Assembly (NCBI GenBank): GCA_014380505.1
Contig: JACMJT010000117.1
Location: 1-14,938 of the forward strand
DNA: 14,938 nt
Direction: 5' to 3'
Source: Hyphomicrobiales bacterium
Lineage (GTDB): Bacteria; Pseudomonadota; Alphaproteobacteria; Rhizobiales; Aestuariivirgaceae
Shown: positions 7,723 through 14,938 of the stretch, piece after piece
How positions within the stretch are numbered: the first letter of the stretch is position 1
Layout of the letters: each line of letters starts with the position of its first letter
Made by a program: the position numbers and the translations under genes
The notes under the pieces: model-generated
What the model saw: only the letters and a program-made list of their open reading frames with translations
The model's database searches: none
Told to the model about the DNA's origin: nothing

Positions 7723-8482
7723 CGGCCAGGGCGAGTTCCCAAGCGCCCCAGCCCACCAGCAAAAGACCGGTGAACTGGCTTAGACGGCTGGCCGCGGGAA
7801 TAAGTTTTTCCGCGGCCACATAAAGCGCCAGTCCGGCAATCCAGCGAAACTCCATGACGCCGCCGTAGAACAGGAGGCCCATCAGCACCCAGCAGCAGCC
7901 GAGGCAGTAAACTCCGTGCGAGAGTCCCAGCCGCAGGGCACCGCTTCGCCATCGCCGTGCAAAAAACAAGAGCGGCGACTGGCATTTTTTCAGGCAGGCA
8001 TATTTGAGTGGCGAAAGCTGATAGAGGCCGGCGGCAACCAGAAGCACACCGCCCAGCGCCGCGCTCGTAATCGCCATCATTCCGGTCATGGGAACAAAGT
8101 TCTGAACGAATATATGCAATGCCACGGCCGCCGCACTGAAGCCTGTCCAGACAGCGCCATAGCCCGCGATAAACCGGGCGAGTTCGCCACTGCCCGAGCT
8201 CGTCGGCGAAAGTTTTCGGTTCATTGCCGCATAGGTAAGAATGGCGGGTGCCGCCGAGGGCAGCATCATGGCCAGCATCATCGTCCACCACATGATGAAA
8301 AGCAGCGGTGTGTAGGCCGCACTGTCCGCGAAGGACGGAGCCATCAGCAGATCGCCGGCGCGGAGCGTGAGCCAAAGCCCGAGCGTGGTCACCGATGCCA
8401 GCGCCGCCAAAACAATCAGGTTCTGATGGCGCGCGGCGTGGTGCGATATCCGGTGCGGCAGCGCCTGGCTGCCGTCATTCAC
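7715..8482 (-). CDS. DUF2182 family integral membrane protein
   Basis: This encodes a 255-residue inner-membrane protein with about six helices. Family hallmarks are MWWTMMLAMMLPSAAP (about 64-79), a GYGAVW helix, the GLYQLSPLKYACLKKC block, and GLSHGVYCLGCCWVLM. DUF2182 proteins are annotated as predicted metal-binding, a role suggested by the methionine-rich and cysteine-rich stretches, but no substrate is established. I chose the GTG at 8482 because it overlaps the upstream DUF1326 stop (GTGA), a typical translational coupling, and gives the normal family N-terminus with the first helix at about 21-40. Upstream in-frame starts lie inside the DUF1326 gene. It is the last gene of a three-gene operon. 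Confidence 0.87.
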   Translation of the reverse strand: MNDGSQALPHRISHHAARHQNLIVLAALASVTTLGLWLTLRAGDLLMAPSFADSAAYTPLLFIMWWTMMLAMMLPSAAPAILTYAAMNRKLSPTSSGSGELARFIAGYGAVWTGFSAAAVALHIFVQNFVPMTGMMAITSAALGGVLLVAAGLYQLSPLKYACLKKCQSPLLFFARRWRSGALRLGLSHGVYCLGCCWVLMGLLFYGGVMEFRWIAGLALYVAAEKLIPAASRLSQFTGLLLVGWGAWELALAVS

Positions 8483-9114
8483 CTGACGAGACCCTGTCCT
8501 GTCATGTGCAGTTTTGCGAGATGGGCGTGAGTGCCTACGGAATCGAGTTTGATCGGCGTCTTCGCGTTGATCGACCCACTGCAATATTCGGCGTCCATAT
8601 ATTCGAAACCGCTGCGGAGCGAGACCTTGGCATGGTGGGTGTGCCCGGTGACCGGATTTTTGATCGGCTCGGTCTTGATTTCAACCACGCCCGGGACGTT
8701 GACCCGGCCAACACAGTTTTCGAGATCGGAGGAATACTCGATCTTCTTGAACATGGGCGGATGCACCTTTTCGCACATGGAAATGAACACCTGAAAGAAA
8801 GTGGCGCCCGGTTCGGTGTCCTGACCCGACATGATCTTGAGCAGAGCTTCGCGCTGTTCAGGCGTGGCGCGCTCATCGACGATGGGCTGGACTTCGCCCT
8901 TGCCCATATGGATGGGGCCGGGCCAGGCGATGGTCGCGGCAATCCGCAAGCCATCGAGCTTGACCTTGCCATGGTGGCCCTTTTCGATCTCGACACCTAT
9001 CGCCGCGCGGCAATCGCCATTGGTGGGCAGCGCGTTGAACTGGCAGGGGCAGCCATAGGAACAGTTGCAAGAAACGACTTCCGTGCCGCGGATCATCCAA
9101 TCGGTATGGGCCAT
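8479..9114 (-). CDS. DUF1326 family protein, copy A (next to DUF2182)
   Basis: This 211-residue protein has no signal peptide or membrane helix, so it is probably cytoplasmic. The DUF1326 signature CNCSYGCPCQF lies near the N-terminus, with cysteines at 16, 18, 22, 24 and a fifth at 35. This copy has extra potential ligands further on: cysteine in SMCEKVHPP, LENCVGR and EYCSGS, plus the HTHHAK stretch. The fold is otherwise unknown, and a metal or redox role is inference from the cysteine spacing and the DUF2182 partner. ATG 9114 is preceded by AAGGAA with seven bases of spacing. It lies 28 bases after copy B, and its stop overlaps the DUF2182 start by four bases. Confidence 0.88.
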   Translation of the reverse strand: MAHTDWMIRGTEVVSCNCSYGCPCQFNALPTNGDCRAAIGVEIEKGHHGKVKLDGLRIAATIAWPGPIHMGKGEVQPIVDERATPEQREALLKIMSGQDTEPGATFFQVFISMCEKVHPPMFKKIEYSSDLENCVGRVNVPGVVEIKTEPIKNPVTGHTHHAKVSLRSGFEYMDAEYCSGSINAKTPIKLDSVGTHAHLAKLHMTGQGLVR

Positions 9115-9142
9115 TTGTCTTTCCTTTCCGGTTTGTGATTTC

Positions 9143-9778
9143 CTATCGAACCACGCCGCCGCCATGCTGGCGCAGGCGATTAAACTGGCCATAACTATCC
9201 TTGAGCGTAAAAGCAATTGCGCCGATTGTCGTCGTGCTGGCACTGCCGATTTCAGCGATATCGAACTCGATGCCGCCCGGAATATCGATGCGCACGCGGT
9301 GATTGTCACCCGTTGCCGGACTTTTGATCGGCCGGCCTTCGCTATTGAGAATACCGGAAATGGAGGCCGTGGCGGTGCGGGCTTCTATATCGACCTCAAG
9401 ATTGATCGGTTTGTATAGTGTTGGGTGGTGGGTATCCGACATAGCGCTGAAGACCCACCAGTGATTGGCGGCTTCCTCGGTTTCGCCGCCGTGCAAGACG
9501 GTTTTAAGAGCCTCGCGCTGGGCGGGTTTGGCCTTCTCGTCGATCACGACCTGCAATTGCCCCTTGCCCTCGAAGATCGGCCCCGGCCAGGAATAGATGA
9601 CCGCGGCGCGCAGGCCGTCGAGCTTCGTCTCGCCGAAATGGCCTTTCTCGATCTCAAAGACCTCGAAACCGCTGCAACCGCCGTGGGTTGGCAAGCTTTC
9701 AAATTGGCACGGGCAGCCATAATCGCAGTTGCAGTTGCCGTAGGATTTCCCCTCGATCAACCAGTCGACCCGTGCCAC
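9143..9778 (-). CDS. DUF1326 family protein, copy B (first gene of operon)
   Basis: This is also 211 residues and clearly paralogous to the next gene: both begin with DW(M/L)I(R/E)G and carry the cysteines at 16, 18, 22, 24 and 35 (here CNCDYGCPCQF then GGC). Shared blocks include EIEKGH, KLDGLRAA, WPGPI and AQREALK. Unlike copy A it has no cysteine after position 35, so any added metal site in copy A is absent here. The start is GTG at 9778, supported by a strong GGAGG six bases upstream. No signal peptide or membrane helix is visible. It is divergent from purA. Function is unknown. Confidence 0.88.
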   Translation of the reverse strand: MARVDWLIEGKSYGNCNCDYGCPCQFESLPTHGGCSGFEVFEIEKGHFGETKLDGLRAAVIYSWPGPIFEGKGQLQVVIDEKAKPAQREALKTVLHGGETEEAANHWWVFSAMSDTHHPTLYKPINLEVDIEARTATASISGILNSEGRPIKSPATGDNHRVRIDIPGGIEFDIAEIGSASTTTIGAIAFTLKDSYGQFNRLRQHGGGVVR

Positions 9779-9807
9779 GGCTTTCCTCCGATTTGTGCAG
9801 GGACGCT

Positions 9808-9836
9808 AGGCTAGCCCAAGATATTGCCGATGTCAT
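9808..9836 (-). promoter_or_regulatory. candidate sigma-70-type promoter of the DUF1326-DUF2182 operon
   Basis: Read on the minus strand, ATGACA (9836-9831) is followed after exactly 17 bases by TAGCCT (9813-9808), 29 bases before the GTG start at 9778. The -35 box is good and the -10 box mediocre. No other promoter candidate stands out in the 151-base gap shared with purA. Confidence 0.33.
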
Positions 9837-9929
9837 TTTGGTTTTGCACTGGCTCGGCTTGGTGTATGTCCTTACGGCGGTCCCGGCATTCCTGCCTGGG
9901 GCCGTTCGCATGTTTGAAAAGGATAAGCC

Positions 9930-11222
9930 GTGGCCAATGTGGCGGTGGTCGGTGCCCAGTGGGGTGACGAGGGCAAAGGCAAGCTGGTGGACTGGCTGTC
10001 GGAGCGCGCCGATGTGGTGGTGCGTTTCCAGGGTGGCCACAATGCCGGCCATACGCTGGTGATTGATGGCGTGACTTACAAGCTGTCGCTGTTGCCTTCG
10101 GGTATTGTCAGGCCCGGCAAGCTCTCGGTGATCGGCAATGGCGTGGTGATCGATCCATGGGCGCTTGCCGCTGAAATCGACAAGCTCGCGTCCCAGGGCA
10201 TTTCGGTCTCGCGCGCCAATCTGCGCATCGCCGGCAACGCAACGCTCATCCTGCCGCTGCACCGGGAACTGGACCAAATGCGGGAGACGGCGGCGGGCTC
10301 GGACAAAATCGGCACCACTGGGCGCGGCATTGGCCCCGCCTACGAGGACAAGGTCGGCCGCCGCGCCATCCGCGTCAACGATCTGAACGATCTTTCGACG
10401 CTGGGTCCCAAAATCGACCGGCTGCTCGCCCATCACAACGCGCTCCGCCGTGGGCTCGGCCAGCCGGAAGTGAAGGCCGCGGATATATTGGCGGAGCTTT
10501 CCGGCATTGCGCCCCGGATACTCGCCTATTCCGACGCGGTGTGGTCGCTGCTCGACGATGCGCGGCGCGAGGGCAAGCGCATCCTGTTTGAAGGAGCCCA
10601 GGGCATTCTGCTCGACATCGACCACGGAACGTATCCGTATGTGACCTCGTCCAACACCGTTGCCGGGCAGGCGGCGGCGGGCTCCGGGCTTGGCCCATCG
10701 GCTATCGGTTATGTGCTGGGCATCGCCAAGGCCTATACGACGCGCGTGGGGTCAGGCCCGTTCCCCACCGAACAACAAAACGAGATTGGCGAACAGATCG
10801 GGGCGCGGGGCCGCGAGTTTGGAACCGTGACCGGGCGCAAGCGCCGCTGTGGCTGGTTCGACGCGGTGCTGGTGCGCCAGGCAATCAAGACCTCCGGCAT
10901 CCATGGCATCGCCCTCACCAAGCTCGATGTTCTCGATGGGCTGGCGGAAATCAAGGTGGGGACCGGGTACATGCTCGACGGCAAACACCTGGATCGCTTT
11001 CCAGCGGCGGCGGAAGCACAAAAGCGGGTCCAACCCATCTACGAGAGTTTCGAAGGCTGGGACGGCACGACGGCGGGCGCCCGCAGTTGGACGCAGCTTC
11101 CAGCGCAGGCGATCAAATATGTAAAGTATCTAGAGGAGCTGATCGAATGCCCGGTGGCGCTGCTCTCAACCTCACCAGAACGTGACGATACCATCCTGAT
11201 GAAGGATCCTTTCGAGGATTAA
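9930..11222 (+). CDS. purA: adenylosuccinate synthetase
   Basis: This 430-residue cytoplasmic enzyme joins IMP and aspartate, using GTP, to form adenylosuccinate, the first committed step from IMP to AMP. The GTP/IMP loop WGDEGKGK is at 11-18 with catalytic D13, and GGHNAGHT at 35-42 contains catalytic H41. The [10 protein letters not shown] block starts at 129. [31 protein letters not shown] and the closing [10 protein letters not shown] are all intact. The start is GTG at 9930, supported by AAGGA at 9919-9923; the family consensus begins directly there. Length is normal. It is divergent from the DUF1326 operon, and its stop codon overlaps that of the convergent membrane protein. Confidence 0.97.
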   Translation: MANVAVVGAQWGDEGKGKLVDWLSERADVVVRFQGGHNAGHTLVIDGVTYKLSLLPSGIVRPGKLSVIGNGVVIDPWALAAEIDKLASQGISVSRANLRIAGNATLILPLHRELDQMRETAAGSDKIGTTGRGIGPAYEDKVGRRAIRVNDLNDLSTLGPKIDRLLAHHNALRRGLGQPEVKAADILAELSGIAPRILAYSDAVWSLLDDARREGKRILFEGAQGILLDIDHGTYPYVTSSNTVAGQAAAGSGLGPSAIGYVLGIAKAYTTRVGSGPFPTEQQNEIGEQIGARGREFGTVTGRKRRCGWFDAVLVRQAIKTSGIHGIALTKLDVLDGLAEIKVGTGYMLDGKHLDRFPAAAEAQKRVQPIYESFEGWDGTTAGARSWTQLPAQAIKYVKYLEELIECPVALLSTSPERDDTILMKDPFED

Positions 11223-11962
11223 AAATCGCGCTTCTCGACGAAGAAACCATAGAGCGAGGTCAGCACGCTGACGCTGAAAAGCGTGAAGAACAGGTTGAGC
11301 GGAACGCTGAGAATGAGGCCCGTAACGCTTGCGACCGCGGGGCTCACCTGCCGCAACAGCAGCACAAGTGCTGTGAGCGGCAGGAAGATAACCATGGCGT
11401 TGAGCAGGAATACAGTTGCGATTTGCCAGAAATTGCCCTCCGCCGACTTAAGCGCATCGCCGAATGAAAAATCGCTACGGTCGAGGGCGACAGCTGGCAG
11501 CTTGAGCGAAAGCATCGAGATGAAGGCGCCCGCGGTCAGGGCGGCGGGCAACAGCACTATGGCGGCGGCCCGAGGCAAGAACGCAAGGGCCGTGGCGAAG
11601 AGCACGAGTGGAACACCTCCCGCCAACAACGCCAGCAAGGAATTGCCAAGATAACGCAGCACGCGGGCATCAAGGCGAAGGGAGTTTGCAGCCAGAGGCA
11701 ATTCGTCACGCAAAATAAAACGATGCCAACTCACCGCGATGGAAGAGAAGGCCAGAAAACTTACAATGGCCGATAGCCACCTGATCGAAGTAGCGGTCCC
11801 ATTGCCGGCTCCGGCGCCACTGGGGAAGAGCAACCGCTCGGCCACATCCACCGCGAACAGAATCACCATCCATAGGGCGCCGATCCGTATACCCGCCATG
11901 CGATAGCTGATGACGGATTTGAGGGCGTGGGAGACAGCCTTGAGCGGTGGCAGCTTTCGCAT
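11219..11962 (-). CDS. unrecognised membrane protein, about six helices
   Basis: This encodes a 247-residue protein that I cannot assign to a named family. A short basic N-terminus ([16 protein letters not shown]) precedes about six hydrophobic segments, near residues 25-45, 62-82, 108-128, 130-152, 178-202 and 210-235, and the chain ends in FFVEKRDF. Such architecture fits a small inner-membrane protein of the YciC/DUF975-like kind, but I see no decisive motif. The ATG at 11962 has no good Shine-Dalgarno sequence. It lies 53 bases downstream of the EAL-domain gene on the same strand, so co-transcription is possible. Its TAA and the purA TAA are read from the same TTAA palindrome at 11219-11222. 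Confidence 0.78.
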   Translation of the reverse strand: MRKLPPLKAVSHALKSVISYRMAGIRIGALWMVILFAVDVAERLLFPSGAGAGNGTATSIRWLSAIVSFLAFSSIAVSWHRFILRDELPLAANSLRLDARVLRYLGNSLLALLAGGVPLVLFATALAFLPRAAAIVLLPAALTAGAFISMLSLKLPAVALDRSDFSFGDALKSAEGNFWQIATVFLLNAMVIFLPLTALVLLLRQVSPAVASVTGLILSVPLNLFFTLFSVSVLTSLYGFFVEKRDF

Positions 11963-12015
11963 GGGCTGTGAAAACTAGCCGCTGGGCAGGCGGAAAGAAA
12001 CACCGAACTACAGGC

Positions 12016-14031
12016 TTAAGCTCCGGAGCTGATTTTTTCATTTACCTGGGGAACATCCGGCGTTGCGCTCTCGCGGCTCCTGCGGGACAGACCCTTGGCA
12101 AAATTGCGGAGAATAATCGCCGCGAGATCGGTGACATGGGCCGGCCTGTCGAGCAGGTATCCTTGCGCCAGATCGCAGCCCAGGTCACGCAGCGCCGTGA
12201 GCTGCTTGGTGCTCTCGATGCCTTCCGCCGTCACCGTGAGGCCCAGCCCATGACCAAGCTTGACGATCGACCGGAGAATGCCGCGGGCGCTTTGGGTTTC
12301 GTCAAGCGCCTGGATAAAGCTTCGATCGATCTTGATTTTGGAGAACGGAAACTTCCAGAGGTAACTCAAGCTCGAATAACCGGTACCGAAATCATCAAGC
12401 GCCACGGCCACTCCCATGTCCCGGAGAACACGGAGCTGCTGCAACACAAGTTCGGAATCCTTGAGCAGCGTGCCCTCGGTGATTTCGACCTCGAGGCGGT
12501 AGGAGGGGAAATGATTCTGATCGAGCGCATGGCGGACGTCGTTCATCAGGGAGCCCGAGTAGAACTGCGCCGGAGAAAGATTGACGGACACCACGAGATG
12601 GGCCGGCCATTGGGATGCAACGCGGCAAGCCTCTTCCAGGCACCAGGCGCCGATGCGGTTTATGAGCCCCGCCTGTTCGGCGATCGGAATGAATTCGACC
12701 GGCGATATTGAGCCTAGCTCGGCATCGTGCAGGCGGATGAGCGCCTCAAAGCCATTCAGCTCGCCGGTTCTGATGTTATAGACCGGCTGGAAGTCGAGCC
12801 GGAAAGACCGGGCAGTGACGGCATCGGCAACGGCCCGTTGCACCGCAAGCCGGCGCCTTGTGTCCTGGGCAATTTCCGGATTGAAAAAGCCGTAGCCCGG
12901 CGTGCCCTGCTCCTGGGCAGAGCGCAAGGCCAACTCGGCGCTGCGGAGCAATGGCGCTGCTTCGCGGCCATCGGAAGCCGAAAGTGCAATCCCCGCGTGG
13001 ACCTGGACGGCGATCTCTTCGCCGTGCCAGCCGACAGGTTCGCTGAGTCTGGAGGAGAGATCCTTAGCCAGGCTCAAAACCGCCATGGTGTCGGTTACGC
13101 CATGGACAAACACTCCATAACGGCCGTGATCAAGATAGGCAATTTCGCTCAGTTCCGGTTTGATCTCCGAGAGCCGGCTCGATGTCAGCAACACGGCGTT
13201 GTCGGCGGCTTGCTGACCGAAATTCTGGTCGATCAGATTGAGATCCGCGATTTCGCAGACGATGAGAGCGCATTGGCTGGCGTCGTTGCCGGAGCCGGAG
13301 AGCTGCGCATCGATCCTGGAGAGAAAACTCCCCATATTTGGCAACCCGGTAAGCTGGTCATGCTGGGAAAGAATTTTGAGTTGCCGTTCAACCACGGTTT
13401 TTTGCCGCGCCCGGTACCAAAAGCCCAGGATGGGAGCGACAATCAGCAGGCCTCCGACAGTGAAGGAAAGTCTGGTTGCCAAGCTGAAGAAAAGTGCATG
13501 CCGTTCAACTTGATCGACATTTGTGACCAACCATCCGGCAGTCTTACCCTCGTCCATGATAGGCGATATCGTCGAAGCGAAATAGGCCGGCTCGCCGGTG
13601 AGTTTGCCCTGGTGAATGAACGTGACCGCTTCTCCGTCGCGAACCGCATCGGAGAATTCCGCGCCGATTTTTTCGGTTGTCAGGTTGCGGCTTCTGGTCT
13701 TGGCTAGGTCGCCGGACCAAAGCGTGAGGCGCCCCTCGGCATCATAGATACGAAACGAATGGATGCGGCCGATTTCGCGGGCTTGCCGGAGCAACGCCTG
13801 TGTGTCGCCGGAGGGCATGCCGCCCCTGGCCACTTGCGGAAGAGCGGGAATGTTGCGCGATAGCTGGGCCGCCCACACCTGAGCGTCGATCTGGGTTTGT
13901 GAGGCAAGTTGTTGCAGGGCTACTTTTTGCACTAGAGTGAAGGCGATTATGCCCGCCAAACCGCTTAACAGCAGATAGGCGGCGAATTGCAGATATCGCC
14001 GCGACTTGTTTTCGCCAAACGAACCCGCCAT
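12016..14031 (-). CDS. membrane-anchored GGDEF-EAL protein, probable cyclic-di-GMP phosphodiesterase
   Basis: This 671-residue protein probably hydrolyses cyclic-di-GMP. A helix at about 15-35 and a second at about 184-205 flank a periplasmic sensor segment of about 145 residues. The GGDEF domain (about 218-385) keeps HDQLTGLPN at 224-232, but its signature is replaced by DHGRY at 301-305, so cyclase activity is very unlikely; it may be regulatory. The EAL domain (about 398-645) is complete: E429-A430-L431, N484 in VSVNLSPAQF, E516 and E519 in EVEITEG, DDFGTGYSS at 546-554, K567 in KIKID, and AEGIE at 602-606. ATG 14031 directly precedes the first helix, though its ribosome site is weak. It is divergent from the CAP-domain gene. 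The signal sensed is unknown. Confidence 0.93.
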   Translation of the reverse strand: MAGSFGENKSRRYLQFAAYLLLSGLAGIIAFTLVQKVALQQLASQTQIDAQVWAAQLSRNIPALPQVARGGMPSGDTQALLRQAREIGRIHSFRIYDAEGRLTLWSGDLAKTRSRNLTTEKIGAEFSDAVRDGEAVTFIHQGKLTGEPAYFASTISPIMDEGKTAGWLVTNVDQVERHALFFSLATRLSFTVGGLLIVAPILGFWYRARQKTVVERQLKILSQHDQLTGLPNMGSFLSRIDAQLSGSGNDASQCALIVCEIADLNLIDQNFGQQAADNAVLLTSSRLSEIKPELSEIAYLDHGRYGVFVHGVTDTMAVLSLAKDLSSRLSEPVGWHGEEIAVQVHAGIALSASDGREAAPLLRSAELALRSAQEQGTPGYGFFNPEIAQDTRRRLAVQRAVADAVTARSFRLDFQPVYNIRTGELNGFEALIRLHDAELGSISPVEFIPIAEQAGLINRIGAWCLEEACRVASQWPAHLVVSVNLSPAQFYSGSLMNDVRHALDQNHFPSYRLEVEITEGTLLKDSELVLQQLRVLRDMGVAVALDDFGTGYSSLSYLWKFPFSKIKIDRSFIQALDETQSARGILRSIVKLGHGLGLTVTAEGIESTKQLTALRDLGCDLAQGYLLDRPAHVTDLAAIILRNFAKGLSRRSRESATPDVPQVNEKISSGA

Positions 14032-14082
14032 CGGTGATGCCCCAGTCGTTAAAATTTCCCCAATTGGCCAGTTAGACCGGTG

Positions 14083-14109
14083 TTGACAAATTTTGAGTAA
14101 AAGTTTTCA
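14083..14109 (+). promoter_or_regulatory. weak promoter candidate for the CAP-domain gene
   Basis: A perfect TTGACA at 14083-14088 lies in the 126-base divergent gap, 69 bases before the ATG at 14158. The only -10-like sequence near the right distance is TTTTCA at 14104-14109 (15-base spacer), which is poor. Treat this as a -35 box worth testing, not an established promoter. Confidence 0.25.
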
Positions 14110-14157
14110 GGTCGATGGGGGTTTTAGTTGACGAATTGCCATAGGAACTCCGCAAAT

Positions 14158-14736
14158 ATGAACAAACCGCGCAATTTCTGCTTGCAATTCGTTGCAGTTA
14201 TATTGGGCTTTCTGGTTGCGGCCGGTTTGGCCCAAGCCGCAAGCTATAAAGGATTTGCGGAGTCGCTGGTGCGGAACCTGCCAAAAGGCGCGCAGTTCCG
14301 GCCGGATCTGGAAGCAATCATCGCCGGCTATGCCAACGCCTATCGGGCGCGGCAGGGTAAAAAGCCGCTCACTGCAAGCGATCGCTTTCTGCTACCGGCG
14401 CGGGCTCATGCCCTGGATATGATGGCCAACGGTTTCCTCGGACACAATGCCAGCACCGGACACAACTTCGATAGCCGGATGCGGGTTTTCGTGGATGACA
14501 TTACGCAGTTTCCGGGCATGGCGGAAAATGCCGCGCGCGATTCCCAGAACACGCCCGTGGACAAGATCAAAGCACGGCGCTTGTTTCAACAATGGATTGA
14601 CAGCAGGCCGCACCGCAAGGCGTTGGTGAGCCGGGACTATGCCTTTGTCTCTACCGCTGTGGCGCAGCGCGGCAACAAGATTTGGGCAGTGCAGATATTC
14701 TGGGCCACGCCGCGCGAGAAAGGCCTATTCCAGTAA
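14158..14736 (+). CDS. secreted CAP/SCP-domain protein
   Basis: This encodes a 192-residue exported protein. The signal peptide is residues 1-27 (basic MNKPR, hydrophobic VAVILGFLVAAGL, cut after AQA). The rest is a single CAP domain (cysteine-rich secretory protein / pathogenesis-related family) in its bacterial form. Visible family positions are ARAHALDM, H96 in LGHNASTG, E123 in MAENAA, and H152 in the W-x3-RPHRKAL block; H96, E123 and H152 match the conserved cavity residues. The role of bacterial CAP proteins is mostly unknown. ATG 14158 is taken because the signal peptide begins there and AGGA lies 11 bases upstream; an in-frame TTG at 14128 would only add a polar extension. It is convergent with rpoH, 19 bases away, with no clear terminator. 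Confidence 0.88.
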   Translation: MNKPRNFCLQFVAVILGFLVAAGLAQAASYKGFAESLVRNLPKGAQFRPDLEAIIAGYANAYRARQGKKPLTASDRFLLPARAHALDMMANGFLGHNASTGHNFDSRMRVFVDDITQFPGMAENAARDSQNTPVDKIKARRLFQQWIDSRPHRKALVSRDYAFVSTAVAQRGNKIWAVQIFWATPREKGLFQ

Positions 14737-14755
14737 AATTTATCTGGCGCGAGCG

Positions 14756-14938
14756 CTAAGGCGAAACGCCGGCCGGCACCAGCTTCGGAGCCAGCGCCTT
14801 TTGGGCCGCATTCTTCACGGCTTTCTGGACTTTCTCGAAGGCCCTAACCTCGATCTGACGGATGCGCTCGCGCGAGACACCGAATTCCTGCGACAGGTCC
14901 TGAAGAGTCGCAGAGTCATCCTGGAGCCGTCTTGCTTC
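14756..14938 (-). CDS. rpoH: RNA polymerase heat-shock sigma factor RpoH, C-terminal fragment
   Basis: Only the last 60 residues and the TAG stop are in the window; the gene continues past the right edge. The sequence is sigma-70 region 4.2: TLQDLSQEFGVSRERIRQIE forms the helix-turn-helix that reads the -35 box, followed by VRAFEKVQKAVK. The ARRL-x-DD lead-in and the QIEVRAFEKVQ helix fit alphaproteobacterial RpoH better than RpoD. RpoH directs core RNA polymerase to chaperone and protease promoters during heat stress. The promoter and any thermosensor structure lie outside the window. Assignment to RpoH rather than another group 2/3 sigma factor is strong but rests on this short part. Confidence 0.88.
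   Translation of the reverse strand, partial: EARRLQDDSATLQDLSQEFGVSRERIRQIEVRAFEKVQKAVKNAAQKALAPKLVPAGVSP

Noticed and set aside
9688..10062. Plus-strand frame with a hydrophobic stretch before purA
   Set aside because: It overlaps the strong start of DUF1326 copy B and runs into purA in another frame. The hydrophobic part is short, with no ribosome site or family resemblance.

Overview
The window looks like chromosome of an alphaproteobacterium, most likely of the order Hyphomicrobiales (Rhizobiales). GC content is high. A serC-serA pair is preceded by a serC-type leader RNA, purA and rpoH lie in the same neighbourhood, and the outer-membrane proteins are of the small opacity/Omp25 beta-barrel type. 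The order-level assignment is inference from these family signatures. There is no sign of a prophage, IS element, CRISPR array, tRNA or rRNA. No stretch longer than about 250 bases lacks a gene.

Left part (1-1641): two paralogous small outer-membrane barrel proteins sit in tandem on the plus strand. Each has its own upstream conserved element and its own strong intrinsic terminator, so the whole transcription unit appears to have been duplicated. The first 254 bases hold one copy of the element and no gene I can support.

Serine biosynthesis (1658-4453): a three-hairpin leader whose last stem covers part of the ribosome binding site precedes serC, which is followed one base later by serA. Together they encode the first two steps of the phosphorylated serine pathway: SerA oxidises 3-phosphoglycerate and SerC transaminates the product.

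Envelope and unknown genes (4455-9778): an unrecognised exported protein on the minus strand is divergent, across about 150 bases, from an exported DUF4139/MuiA-family protein on the plus strand. Next comes a compact minus-strand operon of two DUF1326 paralogues and a DUF2182 membrane protein. The soluble members share a five-cysteine cluster, so metal or thiol chemistry is plausible but unproven. This is the part of the window most likely to hold undescribed biology.

Right part (9930-14938): purA (adenylosuccinate synthetase, AMP synthesis), an unrecognised six-helix membrane protein, a membrane-anchored cyclic-di-GMP phosphodiesterase with a degenerate GGDEF and an intact EAL domain, a secreted CAP-domain protein, and the C-terminal end of the heat-shock sigma factor RpoH running off the window edge. 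Three convergent gene pairs abut or overlap at their stop codons with no terminator between them, which shows how tightly the region is packed.
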